A DNA stretch of 64,000 bases from Pectobacterium polonicum (GCF_005497185.1 NZ_RJTN01000020.1:1-64000), one strand, 5' to 3'. Shown: positions 17,553 to 26,774, counted from the stretch's first letter. Translations and numbers: made by a program. The notes: generated from the letters alone by a model not told the origin.

Positions 17553-17962
17553 ACCATCACCCCACCAGTTCCCGCACGGCGACGCAGGCGCATGAACTCC
17601 ACGCCGTAAGTCGTCAGCGGCAAATCACCGTTAATTGTCAGGTCATCCATCGTCACGGATGGCACAGCAAACGATGTTGACTCATCCCCAACAGATTTAC
17701 TGGAAATGGCATATGCAGCACCAACATCACCACCAGCAGAGCGTTTCCGCATAACCAGTTTGTGTGCAGCAAACGCAAACATGCCGCGCTTTTTGATGCT
17801 GACCACCCGCCCATCAGGATATCGCCCCCAGCGCTTACCTGTTTCCGCATCGCCCTCAGCGAGCGCGGTGATTACCCCTGAATCCGGCCACGTTGTTTCG
17901 TCGCTGAACTCGGGGTAATAAGCACGAAAATCGACAACGATTTGCGCTGTGATTTCCATCAT
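17549..17962 (-). CDS. DUF4054 head-tail adaptor
   Basis: About 137 residues from ATG 17962 (MMEITAQIVVDFRAYYPEFS). Earlier in-frame starts lie within a terminator hairpin and are unlikely. DUF4054 proteins act as head completion adaptors (gp6/gp15-like) between portal and neck. GGGGGT before the ATG can serve as ribosome site. Confidence 0.78.
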   Translation of the reverse strand: MMEITAQIVVDFRAYYPEFSDETTWPDSGVITALAEGDAETGKRWGRYPDGRVVSIKKRGMFAFAAHKLVMRKRSAGGDVGAAYAISSKSVGDESTSFAVPSVTMDDLTINGDLPLTTYGVEFMRLRRRAGTGGVMV

Positions 17963-17976
17963 TACCCCCATAAAGC

Positions 17977-17999
17977 AAAACCCCGCCAAATTGACGGGG
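17977..17999 (-). terminator. Terminator-like hairpin between head genes and adaptor
   Basis: The minus strand reads CCCCGTCA, loop ATT, TGGCGGGG (one G-T pair), then TTTTGCTTT. It separates the Gly/Ala-repeat gene (stop at 18001) from DUF4054. It is a further Q-dependent checkpoint in the late operon. Confidence 0.7.
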
Positions 18000-18000
18000 T

Positions 18001-18501
18001 TTATTCGTTTTCGTTGGTGCCGTCGCCAGCACCGCCAGCACCATCACCGCTTTGTTCGGCGATTTCTGCAAGTCGCTCATCGATCGCTCTTTTCAGCGTT
18101 TCAGGGCTTGAGGCCGAGGGTGCTTTTTTACCGAACAGTTCTTCGTATTGCTCACGCAATGCGTCTTTATCCAGTAAATCATCTTCACCGCCAGCACCGC
18201 CAGCACCGCCAGCACCGCCAGCACCGCCAGCACCGCCAGCACCAGCATCGATCTGCGCTCGCAATGCAGCAATAGTTTTTTCCAACTCTTCGACACTGGC
18301 GCCACTCGTCGTAATCGTTGTTACGACCGGCTTATCATCGTCATCATGTTCAGCGCGAATCATGCCGGACTTAACGAACAGATGATTACGGAAATCACCG
18401 GACACCAGCGCAGAGTGTCCGCACGGAATGGTAATGCGCTGTCCCGTAACGGCATCAGTAACAGTTACGGGCGCAGTATGCTTATTGAATAATTCAGCCA
18501 T
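18001..18501 (-). CDS. Virion-associated protein with Gly-Ala-Gly repeat and HeH-like end
   Basis: 166 residues from ATG 18501 (MAELFNKHTAPVTVTDAVTG). Three parts: an N-terminal ~60-residue beta domain, a coiled-coil stretch (SVEELEKTIAALRAQID), a GGA tripeptide repeat (~6 copies, encoded by 9-bp DNA repeats), then LREQYEELFGKKAPSASSPE, which looks like a HeH/LEM-type helical hairpin. It directly follows the capsid gene. It is probably a minor head or decoration protein; the function is not established. Confidence 0.65.
   Translation of the reverse strand: MAELFNKHTAPVTVTDAVTGQRITIPCGHSALVSGDFRNHLFVKSGMIRAEHDDDDKPVVTTITTSGASVEELEKTIAALRAQIDAGAGGAGGAGGAGGAGGAGGEDDLLDKDALREQYEELFGKKAPSASSPETLKRAIDERLAEIAEQSGDGAGGAGDGTNENE
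18188..18241. repeat. Tandem 9-bp repeat (CCGCCAGCA x6)
   Basis: Six perfect units in frame in the gene at 18001-18501, coding Gly-Gly-Ala. Two more near-identical units occur at about 18,024-18,043 near the gene's 3' end. Copy number changes would keep the frame and only alter linker length. Confidence 0.95.
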
Positions 18502-18502
18502 T

Positions 18503-19438
18503 TTATACCCCATCAACATAGTGGCCAGCCTTCGGAATGCGCCACTCAGTGCCGCCCGTACGAACCAGCGCAGGAACTTTATAATTGACGTTATCCGCCG
18601 TCGCCGGAGCCAAAAAGCGCAGCGGCATCACGTCATGACCCTTAACTACACGCATTTCTTTCTTATAGAACATCATGCGATCGGTACCGCCAGCACCGCG
18701 ACCTTTCAGCAGGATGTCATCTTCAAAATCAATGTCCTTGAAGTTTTGACGCAGGAATTCCAGCAGTGTGATATTGCTGGCGTTTTGCGTAGACAGCAGC
18801 GTACGCATCAACAATTGATGTTGCTCCGCTGGCAGTACGCATGCATTCGGACGGTGTACCGTGTTCGTATTTTCGATATATACGGAGTTATACGCATTCC
18901 CGAAATAATCGATAATCGGCTGCGTACCCTGAGTAGGGATTGCAGCCACCAGCGCAGCCAATGTTGCCGGAGCCGCTTCAGATGATACGTTGGGGCTGGT
19001 GTATAGCCCCTCGCCGATCCCTTTATCTCCCAGCAGATAAATTTTATTCATCCCCTGCTCAACAACGTCCCGCACCGCCTGGCCGCGCTCAGCATCAAGA
19101 TTCACGTTATTCAGCATTGAGAAATTAATCTCTTCAATTGAATACGTGTAGCCCAGCGCCGCCGTTTTAATTTCGTGAAAACCCTGACTCATGGCGATAT
19201 CTACAGTCGGAATGTCTGTAGAGTTTGGCCCCATCACCTGCAATTCCCCGCTTGAGTCAACCGCTCTGAACACCACTGTTTTTGACCAATCAGGGGCGCT
19301 GTTATCCAGTGGTAGCAGTGACCCGTATTTGAATTGCGGATACTCCAGGCGGTAAATCTCAGCTTCAATATGCGCCGCCTGCTGCACCATGAAAGATATG
19401 ACCGCCGCAGGGGCCACATCAAACGCACTTTTTCTCAT
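18503..19438 (-). CDS. Major capsid protein (DUF2184)
   Basis: 311 residues, usual for the DUF2184 capsid family with the HK97 fold. Typical segments: AAVISFMVQQAAHIEAEIYR, DIAMSQGFHEIKTAALGYTY, VKGHDVMPLRFLAPATADNV. It stands between the Gp24-like cement and the repeat protein genes. Confidence 0.88.
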   Translation of the reverse strand: MRKSAFDVAPAAVISFMVQQAAHIEAEIYRLEYPQFKYGSLLPLDNSAPDWSKTVVFRAVDSSGELQVMGPNSTDIPTVDIAMSQGFHEIKTAALGYTYSIEEINFSMLNNVNLDAERGQAVRDVVEQGMNKIYLLGDKGIGEGLYTSPNVSSEAAPATLAALVAAIPTQGTQPIIDYFGNAYNSVYIENTNTVHRPNACVLPAEQHQLLMRTLLSTQNASNITLLEFLRQNFKDIDFEDDILLKGRGAGGTDRMMFYKKEMRVVKGHDVMPLRFLAPATADNVNYKVPALVRTGGTEWRIPKAGHYVDGV

Positions 19439-19454
19439 TCTGTTTTCCTTCCGC

Positions 19455-19967
19455 TTATGCGCTTACGTTCAAAATGCCGTCAACGCGGATTTCACCAACT
19501 TCACCAGCCGCAACATCCTCAACCCACTTGACTTGATTGAGAACCAGCAGGCCAGCACCAGAACCAGTTGTAAGCCGCCCCTGATTTTCCCCTGCCGTCA
19601 GAATGACGCTGACGGCTTCGCCTGCATCAGCACCGCTGACACACAGCGCAAACATCGGCCCACGGCGCAAGATGGATGCAACGTGATTGACGTCATATCC
19701 AGATGCATAATTGGGCGGATTGGTTGGTGCTGAGGGACTGAATTCAGCAAGTGACCGCACACTGAATCCGATGATTTCTGCCGCAGTTGTCGCAGCAGAA
19801 ACAGGCGCACAGCTGCGGGGCGCAGAGCCGCGCACAACGGCACGCCCAAACGACACCAGCGCCGTTTCAACATTGCGGGAGATCACTTCAACAACATCGG
19901 TTGTTGAGATCTGCCCCTCATACGCTTTGCCGCGAAAGAGCGGAAAGCTATCCTGAGCAATGGCCAT
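19455..19967 (-). CDS. Capsid structural cement protein (Gp24-like)
   Basis: 170 residues. The pattern (GKAYEGQISTTDVVEVISRN, VETALVSFGRAVVRG, then a C-terminal IRVDGILNVSA) fits the structural cement Gp24 family that binds the outside of DUF2184-type capsids. It overlaps the DUF2213 stop by one base. Confidence 0.75.
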   Translation of the reverse strand: MAIAQDSFPLFRGKAYEGQISTTDVVEVISRNVETALVSFGRAVVRGSAPRSCAPVSAATTAAEIIGFSVRSLAEFSPSAPTNPPNYASGYDVNHVASILRRGPMFALCVSGADAGEAVSVILTAGENQGRLTTGSGAGLLVLNQVKWVEDVAAGEVGEIRVDGILNVSA

Positions 19968-21172
19968 TATTTAGCCCCCTGATTCTTGTTGTAACGTTTG
20001 TCCATAAATGCCTGCCGCGAGCTATCACGCTGCGCCTGAGCATCACCCGTTTTTACCTTAGCCATGTCGCGAGAGAATCCGCTCAACGAATCAGTAGAGG
20101 TCTTATCCTTTTCTTCGTCGTCGTCGTCATCGTCGTCATCGTTTTCACGGCGCTCTTCTTCCGCGTCAAAATAGGCCGTAACATACGCATCAGGAGCGTT
20201 GTCCCATGATCCGTGTTTACGACACTTAATCCCTGCGGCATCCAGCGCGGAGCGTTTGATTTTCAGCGGATCGAGTGAATCACAGGAGAATTTCTCACCC
20301 GCGATTTTCGCAGCAGAATCACGGACAGACACGACCTCGGCGATCAGCTTCGAAATCGAGTCTTCGGAGGTTTTCTCCTTCAGTTCTTCGATCTCTTCAT
20401 CTTTCGCGTCAGATTTGGCCTTTTCCTTCTCCAGTTCCTCTTCCGTCTGGTCTTTCGCCGCCTCGGCTTTTTCTTTCTCTTCTTCGGCGTCCTTTACGCG
20501 CTTTTTCAGGCTGTCAAAGCTGGCTTGAATCAGTTGAGCGGTTGCCTCTTCTGCAACCGTCGCGTGAACGCCAGAATCCAGCACAACTTTAAATGGCATG
20601 GGGTTTTCTCCCGTTGGTTTGTTGTCGAACAGACGCGCCTTGTGTCCGGCGCGAGCCTGGTCACATAACGCAATATGGTTAATGGTGATGTCACGTTGAA
20701 CGTACTCGTATGCGGTACCGTCCGGTGCGATGCCGGGCGTATCGTCATACTCAGATGTATAACCGGCTGACAGCTCAGCCTTGCCCTTGTCGATTTCATC
20801 AATGGCCTGCTGGTCTTTGATTAACAAATCGACAACGACATAGCCCTCATCATCCGGTCGCCCAGGCGATGTTGCATGCCCCGCAGTCACCTCCTTAAAC
20901 GTGGTTGAGTCCACCAGGTCATCGGGGTGATCGATAGTGACGTCCATGTTGTCGTAGCTCGCTAGGCTACTGGGTTTAAAAACCTCCTCAGGTGGGCGAT
21001 AAACATTAACGATCTGACCAGGTGGCCTGTCCGTTAATCCCAGTTCGGACGCCAGATATTGCTGGATACCGACGCGAGCAACCCGCCCGGGAACTTTTAG
21101 GTAGCCTTCGGGTGTGATTTCTCGCTGGGATGGAACGGGAAACGCCACGCGGTCACGAATAGTGATCCGCAT
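19967..21172 (-). CDS. DUF2213 prohead protease / scaffold-like protein
   Basis: 401 residues. N-terminal ~170 residues match DUF2213 (VAFPVPSQREITPEGYLKVP, MDVTIDHPDDLVDSTTFKEV, ELSAGYTSEYDDTPGIAPDG), a family related to phage prohead proteases. Residues ~210-275 are a highly charged coiled coil (AEEEKEKAEAAKDQTEEELE). Residues ~335-360 are an acidic run of Glu and Asp. This fits a fused protease-scaffold that is consumed during head assembly. Confidence 0.82.
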   Translation of the reverse strand: MRITIRDRVAFPVPSQREITPEGYLKVPGRVARVGIQQYLASELGLTDRPPGQIVNVYRPPEEVFKPSSLASYDNMDVTIDHPDDLVDSTTFKEVTAGHATSPGRPDDEGYVVVDLLIKDQQAIDEIDKGKAELSAGYTSEYDDTPGIAPDGTAYEYVQRDITINHIALCDQARAGHKARLFDNKPTGENPMPFKVVLDSGVHATVAEEATAQLIQASFDSLKKRVKDAEEEKEKAEAAKDQTEEELEKEKAKSDAKDEEIEELKEKTSEDSISKLIAEVVSVRDSAAKIAGEKFSCDSLDPLKIKRSALDAAGIKCRKHGSWDNAPDAYVTAYFDAEEERRENDDDDDDDDEEKDKTSTDSLSGFSRDMAKVKTGDAQAQRDSSRQAFMDKRYNKNQGAK

Positions 21173-21181
21173 GATTAATCC

Positions 21182-22036
21182 TCAGTAGTCGAGACCTTTG
21201 ATTTGTGGGATGGCATGGCAGCGACATCCAATGTGCGCCCTGCCGGGGAATAGGTCAGTTTGACCGTTATACTTAGCCCCGCGTGACCAGAGATAAACGC
21301 CGGCACCCATGCCAACATCTATCCGTGATATAGCGAAACACGATATTTTTGCGAGGGGATATTTCCCCGCGGGGTTTCCGCTCACACGCACGTCTTGCGA
21401 CGTAGACCAACGAAAGCGATCAATACCCGCGTTCTGCTGGCGGGCGCTTGTTATATCAGCCTGAATTTTTGCCGTCTGGTCACGCGCTATCAGATGTGCG
21501 CGGTTGTATGCGGTTCCCGTACTGTGTTGCAGATTACGAACAATCGTCGTGAGCGAATCACCGCGCAAGATGCCGTCAAACACCTGCATCTGGATATCTT
21601 CGAAATAATCCGATGAAAGCGATTTGATGAGCGCAACGTTGCTCTCTATTGACGCATCAACGTAATTGACGAGATTTTCGTTAACCATCAGCGCCGTCAT
21701 ATCAATGCCGATGGCGCGGTTTATCTGCTCGACAAATGCCTCTGAACTGTCCGACTCGGCACGACTAACGACGCGTTGAGATAGCCGCTCAGCGTTGCGC
21801 TGAAACGCCGTATTCATGAATCGCTCTGACGCCTGCCGAATGGCCTCTTTCAGAATGTCAGTAAGGTAACTGTCTGCCGTGTAGTTTCGACGCAGTACCG
21901 GCACCAGCGCTTCATCAACCGCCTGCGCCATCTGCCGGACAATATCGCGGAGCTGTGCCCGATAAAATCGCTCGGCGGCGTCATTCGGCTTGATTGGCCG
22001 GATTGGCGCTCGGCGGCGTATTGGCGTTTTTGCCAT
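21182..22036 (-). CDS. Phage head morphogenesis protein (Mu F / SPP1 gp7-like)
   Basis: 284 residues from ATG 22036 (MAKTPIRRRAPIRPIK), with AGGAG 4 nt upstream. The longer frame to 22135 overlaps the portal gene and lacks a ribosome site. The C-terminal ~110 residues (ARDQTAKIQADITSARQQNA, RFRWSTSQDVR, then FPGRAHIGCRCHAIP) are the classical minor head domain, where the final HIGCRC motif is conserved. It overlaps the portal 3' end by 56 nt. Confidence 0.9.
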   Translation of the reverse strand: MAKTPIRRRAPIRPIKPNDAAERFYRAQLRDIVRQMAQAVDEALVPVLRRNYTADSYLTDILKEAIRQASERFMNTAFQRNAERLSQRVVSRAESDSSEAFVEQINRAIGIDMTALMVNENLVNYVDASIESNVALIKSLSSDYFEDIQMQVFDGILRGDSLTTIVRNLQHSTGTAYNRAHLIARDQTAKIQADITSARQQNAGIDRFRWSTSQDVRVSGNPAGKYPLAKISCFAISRIDVGMGAGVYLWSRGAKYNGQTDLFPGRAHIGCRCHAIPQIKGLDY

Positions 22037-23372
22037 CAACTCCTGCAAATTCTGCAAGCCGGAATTCGTAATCACCGTCCCGCTCTGCTTTTTCGTCAGA
22101 TTCGAGCTCGGTAATATCAGACTCTTTGAGGCCATAAACGCCTTGCTCCATCAGTTTGCGCGCAACTTGAGATTTGCGAACAACGCCTTGCTGCAAGCGG
22201 AGTTCATCGGCCTGCGCATCTGCCAGGCGCTGCGCTGACAGTTCGGTATCAGTGGGTTGAGATAGCGGGGCAAACTCAAAATCGAGGCCATCAGGCATGG
22301 TGCCCAGCGTTGAACGGATCAACACCTCATCAATCCGCTTCAGGAACGGCCGATATTTCGACTCCTGACCACCACGTATAGTGTTGTAGTAATTGTTCAT
22401 ATCCCCCTGGCCGCTATCTCCCAGACCTTTAGCCTGAACACCAAATAGGCGCGTCATGGGAATGCCTGCGGCACCAGCCGTCCATTCCATCAACACAGAC
22501 AGGATTTCACCGAGCCCGCCAAATGATATTTGTTTACGATCAAACTCCTCATTCTTATCCAGCAGTGCCAGACGATAGAGGGATTTCATCATTCCAAAAA
22601 TGTTGTATCGCTGCGCTATGACATCATCCATGTCGCCAGCTGCCAGATCGTTAGCCAGATTTTCCCTATTGATGACGTCAATGTTTGCCTCTTGAATCAG
22701 CGCCGCAACTCCACCTTTGGCAGAAACCGCATCTTTAACGTCCTCTAAACATCGACGCAAACGGCTGTCATCCCACCCGCCATTTATCATCCGTAGGCGC
22801 ATCGGAAGCTGAGCACCTGGCGCTTTCACGAAATGGCTATAGTGGATTTGTTGAGAGCCACCGTTCACAACGAAGTAATCCGGCAGCATGTAATTTTCTG
22901 CCAGCGGATTGGTGACGTTAAACGCCTGGCCGTTAATGAACATGCGATCGAGAACCAGCAGCCGCTTTAACGAACCTTGCTTTATTTTCTTCACTCTCAG
23001 CGGTCTGTTGAACGGCTGATCGGTAATCATCAACACGCCAGCGCCGCCATATACTCCAGCCCATTTAAACGCATCCTGCGTTACGGACTGAACGTTATAG
23101 AGCTTCTCCGCTTCACGAATGGCGGTCGCGTCATCAGAGGCGAACTCTCGCCACTCGCGGGTAGAGTCATCGACCGGAATATCAATAATGTCCCGGGCGA
23201 TCCAGTTATCAATGTAAGCGGCTTCCAACTCTGCAAAATCTTGCAGCATGTTGAACATGAAACGGTTAAACGTTCTGCGGTCACGCTCCGTCCCCATTCC
23301 GGTCATCATGTTAGCCAGACCATCATTGCTAACTCGGATTCTGGGCTTTCCGCCGTATTTATTATCGGTCAT
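21981..23372 (-). CDS. Portal protein (DUF1073)
   Basis: 463 residues from ATG 23372 (MTDNKYGGKPRIRVSNDGLA). DUF1073 signatures: NWIARDIIDIPVDDSTREWR, YGGAGVLMITDQPFNRPLRV, GAAGIPMTRLFGVQAKGLGD. Twelve copies form the DNA channel and bind the terminase. Confidence 0.92.
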   Translation of the reverse strand: MTDNKYGGKPRIRVSNDGLANMMTGMGTERDRRTFNRFMFNMLQDFAELEAAYIDNWIARDIIDIPVDDSTREWREFASDDATAIREAEKLYNVQSVTQDAFKWAGVYGGAGVLMITDQPFNRPLRVKKIKQGSLKRLLVLDRMFINGQAFNVTNPLAENYMLPDYFVVNGGSQQIHYSHFVKAPGAQLPMRLRMINGGWDDSRLRRCLEDVKDAVSAKGGVAALIQEANIDVINRENLANDLAAGDMDDVIAQRYNIFGMMKSLYRLALLDKNEEFDRKQISFGGLGEILSVLMEWTAGAAGIPMTRLFGVQAKGLGDSGQGDMNNYYNTIRGGQESKYRPFLKRIDEVLIRSTLGTMPDGLDFEFAPLSQPTDTELSAQRLADAQADELRLQQGVVRKSQVARKLMEQGVYGLKESDITELESDEKAERDGDYEFRLAEFAGVDGKNANTPPSANPANQAE

Positions 23373-23374
23373 CG

Positions 23375-25015
23375 TTAAACCCATCCCCACCCGGCACTAG
23401 CGCCGGAAATTAATTCGATCTCGATCGCGTCCATAAACGTATCGAGAATGTCGTCGTTTTTGTGGCTGTCATCTGCGGAGAAATCCGCGCATTCGGCGAG
23501 TGCTGGCATAACCCAATCAGTTCGTGCGGCCACGGTTCCATCTGCGTAATAAACCTGGTCGACTCGCTGCCCGTCATCGGTTAGCAGAGCGGGAATGAAT
23601 ACCGTCCCCGTTTTGATTTGAGGGACCGTGTTCAGGCATCGGATCAGCTTGTTTTGGCCTGCGCCGCGCGGGATTTCCAGAACGGGAAGTGATTTGCGCT
23701 TTTTCAATGTGGTGATTAGCCCTTGTCCCGCCTGTTTGTCCTCAATCCCCATGTGGCGCAGTGGTGCGGGTCGCTTGCGGTCAAATGGTCGCCATTTCTC
23801 CCACAGCTCAATCGCCGTTTTTAGCAGATCTTCGGGGTCCCACTTCCCGCGCACGCTGTCGATGATGTAGAGGTTTCCGTCAATGCCCACGCCCACCAGC
23901 GTAAAAACGGTGTAGTCGTTGAAGTCCTCGACTTTCCCGCTGTTCGTATCGACGTAGACGGCGCGATGCGTGAGTTGCGGCAGATGCGTGTAACGCTTAA
24001 ACCAGTCCGTATCAATCAACCCGCCAGTAAGCGCGCGCGGGCGTTGCATGTACTGAGACAGGAACGTGTATTCATCACGCTCCCATAGGCGCATCAGGTC
24101 GCCGACGTATTCGTTTACAGGCCAGTACGACCAGTAACGAACGCCGCCGACAACGACGCTCTCAGTTTTCTTGACGGAGAACCAACACAGCGACCGCCAC
24201 GGCTCCGGCAGCGAATCGATGTACTCTTCGCTAACCAGCGCAGGGATTGTGACGTGATGGAAATCGACACCCATTCCGCCAGATAGCATGAAGCCGGTTG
24301 CGTCGTTGGTGTGTAACCGCTGCTGAATGCTGACGAATGGAGACGGGTGATCTTTCGATTTATCGCCGCGGCGTGAACGAATGGTGTTCACTAACAGGCG
24401 ATTGGCGTTCTCACGCTTGGTACCGGAAAACATATCTTCCGGTTTGTTGTAGTCATCGAGACAAACGAAACCGGAAAAATCGGGGCCAGGGTAACCACCA
24501 CGACCGCCCGTAATCTGCCCACCACTGGATCGAGAGACTGTTTCACCGATGGTGCGCCCTCTGGCATTGATAACCTGCCATTCCTCAGCCTGATTCACGC
24601 CGAATTTACATGGCCACAGCGACTGATATTCAGGGCTCGCGATGATGTCACGCGTGCGGCGGGAATTACGCTTTACCAGCGTGTCAGCAAATGAAATATT
24701 GAGATTACGGAATCGTCTGAGCTTTTCCGTTTGCACCAGCATGTTGATATAAGCCGGTAGGTGGACAGAAACGAACTCAGTTTTTGTACCACCCGGAGGG
24801 ACGTTGATAATCAGGTTTCGGGGCTGCAACCTGCCAGCCACCAGATCATCAATCTTGCTGGCCATCATTTTGTGATGCCAGTTCACCAGCAAGCGATCGC
24901 CCTGCAACATCTCAAACCAAATGCGGGTGAAGTTTAAGAATGATTTTTCAGATTTGGATTTCAATGCCACCCGAGCGGGGAAATCCAGATTTTCCCATTC
25001 GAGTAACTGTGACAT
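23375..25015 (-). CDS. Terminase large subunit
   Basis: 546 residues. Residues 71-80 (NVPPGGTKTE) are the Walker A-like loop of the packaging ATPase, and FVCLDDYNK near 175 fits Walker B. The C-terminal RNase H-like nuclease is marked by YVDTNSG near 312, MGIEDKQAG near 423 and the final acidic DDILDTFMDAIE. It cuts and translocates DNA into the head. It ends 3 nt before the portal start. Confidence 0.93.
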   Translation of the reverse strand: MSQLLEWENLDFPARVALKSKSEKSFLNFTRIWFEMLQGDRLLVNWHHKMMASKIDDLVAGRLQPRNLIINVPPGGTKTEFVSVHLPAYINMLVQTEKLRRFRNLNISFADTLVKRNSRRTRDIIASPEYQSLWPCKFGVNQAEEWQVINARGRTIGETVSRSSGGQITGGRGGYPGPDFSGFVCLDDYNKPEDMFSGTKRENANRLLVNTIRSRRGDKSKDHPSPFVSIQQRLHTNDATGFMLSGGMGVDFHHVTIPALVSEEYIDSLPEPWRSLCWFSVKKTESVVVGGVRYWSYWPVNEYVGDLMRLWERDEYTFLSQYMQRPRALTGGLIDTDWFKRYTHLPQLTHRAVYVDTNSGKVEDFNDYTVFTLVGVGIDGNLYIIDSVRGKWDPEDLLKTAIELWEKWRPFDRKRPAPLRHMGIEDKQAGQGLITTLKKRKSLPVLEIPRGAGQNKLIRCLNTVPQIKTGTVFIPALLTDDGQRVDQVYYADGTVAARTDWVMPALAECADFSADDSHKNDDILDTFMDAIEIELISGASAGWGWV

Positions 25016-25247
25016 TTTTCAATCCCGATTTTTACCCGTTTTGGGGGCTATTTAACATATTGTAGATTTTGCGCACCACGCGATCGGAGCTCGCGCCAAA
25101 ATCGCCACGAAAGCGTTAAAAGTGCGGGTTTTCTCGGTAATAAATGAGAGTTTTCAGCAGCAACATTTTGATAACAAAACGCCGCTATTGCAGTTCGAAC
25201 AAAACGACAGATGAAACCGATTTTTTCCTGTGTTTTCTCTGCCGCAA

Positions 25248-26300
25248 TCAATCCAAATCAGGGAGTTGATTTTCTAACGCTGACTGCGCCTTAGCGTAAT
25301 CCTCTGGCGTGTAATTCACCTGGTTGATCGGACCACCATCAGCACCCGTTAGCTCTGTTCGGTTTTTCAACATCCCTAAATGCTGAGCAACCATCTTCAG
25401 GGCGTCATCCTGATTGCGAGTGATGACCTCCAAACCGAACTTACCTTCTTTCACACCAGCGTACAGGCGACGAGCTGCGCCGCGTAAATCTCGCGTGTCA
25501 TGAAAATGCGACCGACTAACACCCATACCGTTACAGCGTGGACATTCAGGATTGGGATCGAGTTGTGCGTCAAAGCCATAGCCGCCGTTATCTTTTGGTT
25601 CCGGCTTCTTGGCTTGCTTTGCTCTGTCGCTCGCTTCTTCAAACTCTACCGCATCTTGCCATTGGTACTGGAAACCAAATCCCCAGCAGTGACGGCAGCA
25701 CAAGCGGCGCAATTCGGTAATCTGGTTAGCGTCAGCGGTCGCAATCTCCCACCACATTTTCAACACGTCATCTTGGGTGATTTGAGTGCGGCGTTCTCTC
25801 GAGTCCAAAGCATCGCGAATGGCTCGGCTAACCTTTAAATTTCTATAAAGGATCGATGCCGCAGCGTAAGCCTGTTGCCCTTCACATTTGTACCCTGCCC
25901 GTTTGTATGCGGCGACTCGGTTAAGGTCTTTAAGGTACTCATTCACGAAACGAGCCTGCATGTCGTTAAGGCCGTATTCATCAGGGTTTAGCGTCCAGTC
26001 ATCGTTCGAGTTTTCAATTGTCGGGCAATTCGAATCAATTTGATTTTCAATTTGAGGAATTGATTTTGATGACTGTAAATCCGTCCGACCGTCCGACCGT
26101 CCGACCGTTTTTTTTGGTCGGGATTTTTGTTCGGCCTGGTCGGGGTTTTTGGTCGGTTTTTTCTGGCGAACCCATTTAGATTTTTTCGCCATGTCGATTA
26201 AGGTGGACTTTGCTATTCCGTGCTTGTCGGCAACCTTCTGAATAGAGAGTTCACCGGCACAGTAATCGCGCTTGATAGACTCCATATCCGGCTTTGCCAT
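25248..26300 (-). CDS. Terminase small subunit with zinc-finger insert
   Basis: 350 residues, long for this family. The N-terminal ~45 residues form a helix-turn-helix (AGELSIQKVADKHGIAKSTL). Residues ~120-190 (LNDMQARFVNEYLKDLNRVA, AYKRAGYKCEGQQAYAAASI) are terminase small subunit type. A CCRHC...CPRCNG pair of Cys clusters suggests a zinc ribbon between ~200 and 255. It recognises the packaging site. An 8-bp tandem repeat lies in the linker region. A 230-bp gap separates it from the large subunit, in which I see no convincing gene. Confidence 0.85.
   Translation of the reverse strand: MAKPDMESIKRDYCAGELSIQKVADKHGIAKSTLIDMAKKSKWVRQKKPTKNPDQAEQKSRPKKTVGRSDGRTDLQSSKSIPQIENQIDSNCPTIENSNDDWTLNPDEYGLNDMQARFVNEYLKDLNRVAAYKRAGYKCEGQQAYAAASILYRNLKVSRAIRDALDSRERRTQITQDDVLKMWWEIATADANQITELRRLCCRHCWGFGFQYQWQDAVEFEEASDRAKQAKKPEPKDNGGYGFDAQLDPNPECPRCNGMGVSRSHFHDTRDLRGAARRLYAGVKEGKFGLEVITRNQDDALKMVAQHLGMLKNRTELTGADGGPINQVNYTPEDYAKAQSALENQLPDLD
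26083..26106. repeat. Tandem 8-bp repeat (GTCCGACC x3) inside terminase small subunit gene
   Basis: Three perfect 8-bp copies in the linker-coding part of the gene. Because 8 is not a multiple of 3, gain or loss of a copy would shift the frame. Confidence 0.9.
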
Positions 26301-26302
26301 GT

Positions 26303-26482
26303 CTATTCCTTTTTATTCTCGCCTGTATCAACAGTGTCAGGAGTGGTTACGGTGCAAAACTCTCGTAGAAAAAATTCATACCCCCGCAGTTCTTTCCCAT
26401 CATCACGCTTTAGCTTTTGGTACCAATGCTCATCCTCAATAGATGGCCATTGGAAAGATTTTGCATGAGTCGGTTTATTCAT
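26303..26482 (-). CDS. Small phage protein before terminase
   Basis: 59 residues, ATG at 26482 and TAG at 26303. The sequence is protein-like and charged (MNKPTHAKSFQWPSIEDEHW, YQKLKRDDGKELRGYEF). It ends 2 nt before the terminase small subunit start and GGGGGT precedes the ATG. No family recognised. Confidence 0.65.
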   Translation of the reverse strand: MNKPTHAKSFQWPSIEDEHWYQKLKRDDGKELRGYEFFLREFCTVTTPDTVDTGENKKE

Positions 26483-26574
26483 AATACCCCCGCAGGCAAT
26501 GACCTTTCACCTTTAGCATTTTATAAAACCATTACGCTATTCACTCGTTTGGAAATGAATAATGTGATGGCAAT

Positions 26575-26594
26575 AAAAAACCGCCCGGAGGCGG
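26575..26594 (-). terminator. Terminator after small gene at 26595
   Basis: The minus strand reads CCGCCTCCGGGCGG followed by six T, directly after the TAG of the preceding gene. It divides the lysis block from the packaging block. Confidence 0.8.
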
Positions 26595-26774
26595 CTAGTC
26601 TGTTCTTTCCATGTATCGGCATATCGGAATGCCGTTTTTATAAACGTGTCGTATTCGACCTATTGGGGTTTCGTGCTCAATGCGAACGGGCGTTTCTATG
26701 TCTAGTGAGCGCTGACGTAAATCAAAATCGCTCAGGTCAGGCTCGTAAACAAAATCACCATCATTTTTAGTCAT
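26595..26774 (-). CDS. Small phage protein
   Basis: 59 residues from ATG 26774, AGGTAACT upstream. Sequence (MTKNDGDFVYEPDLSDFDLR, IGRIRHVYKNGIPICRYM) is charged and soluble. Its coding character is clear from composition and placement between two genes with no overlap. No known family recognised. Confidence 0.65.
   Translation of the reverse strand: MTKNDGDFVYEPDLSDFDLRQRSLDIETPVRIEHETPIGRIRHVYKNGIPICRYMERTD

Noticed and set aside
18188..18241. Array of regular repeats as a CRISPR
   Set aside because: Units are contiguous 9-bp copies with no spacers and lie in a coding frame.
18093..18305. Leucine/alanine repeat protein in another frame
   Set aside because: It is the other-frame reading of the 9-bp repeat in the Gly-Ala-Gly gene.
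25048..25251. 67-codon minus-strand frame between terminase subunits
   Set aside because: TTG start, no ribosome site, composition not protein-like; probably chance.
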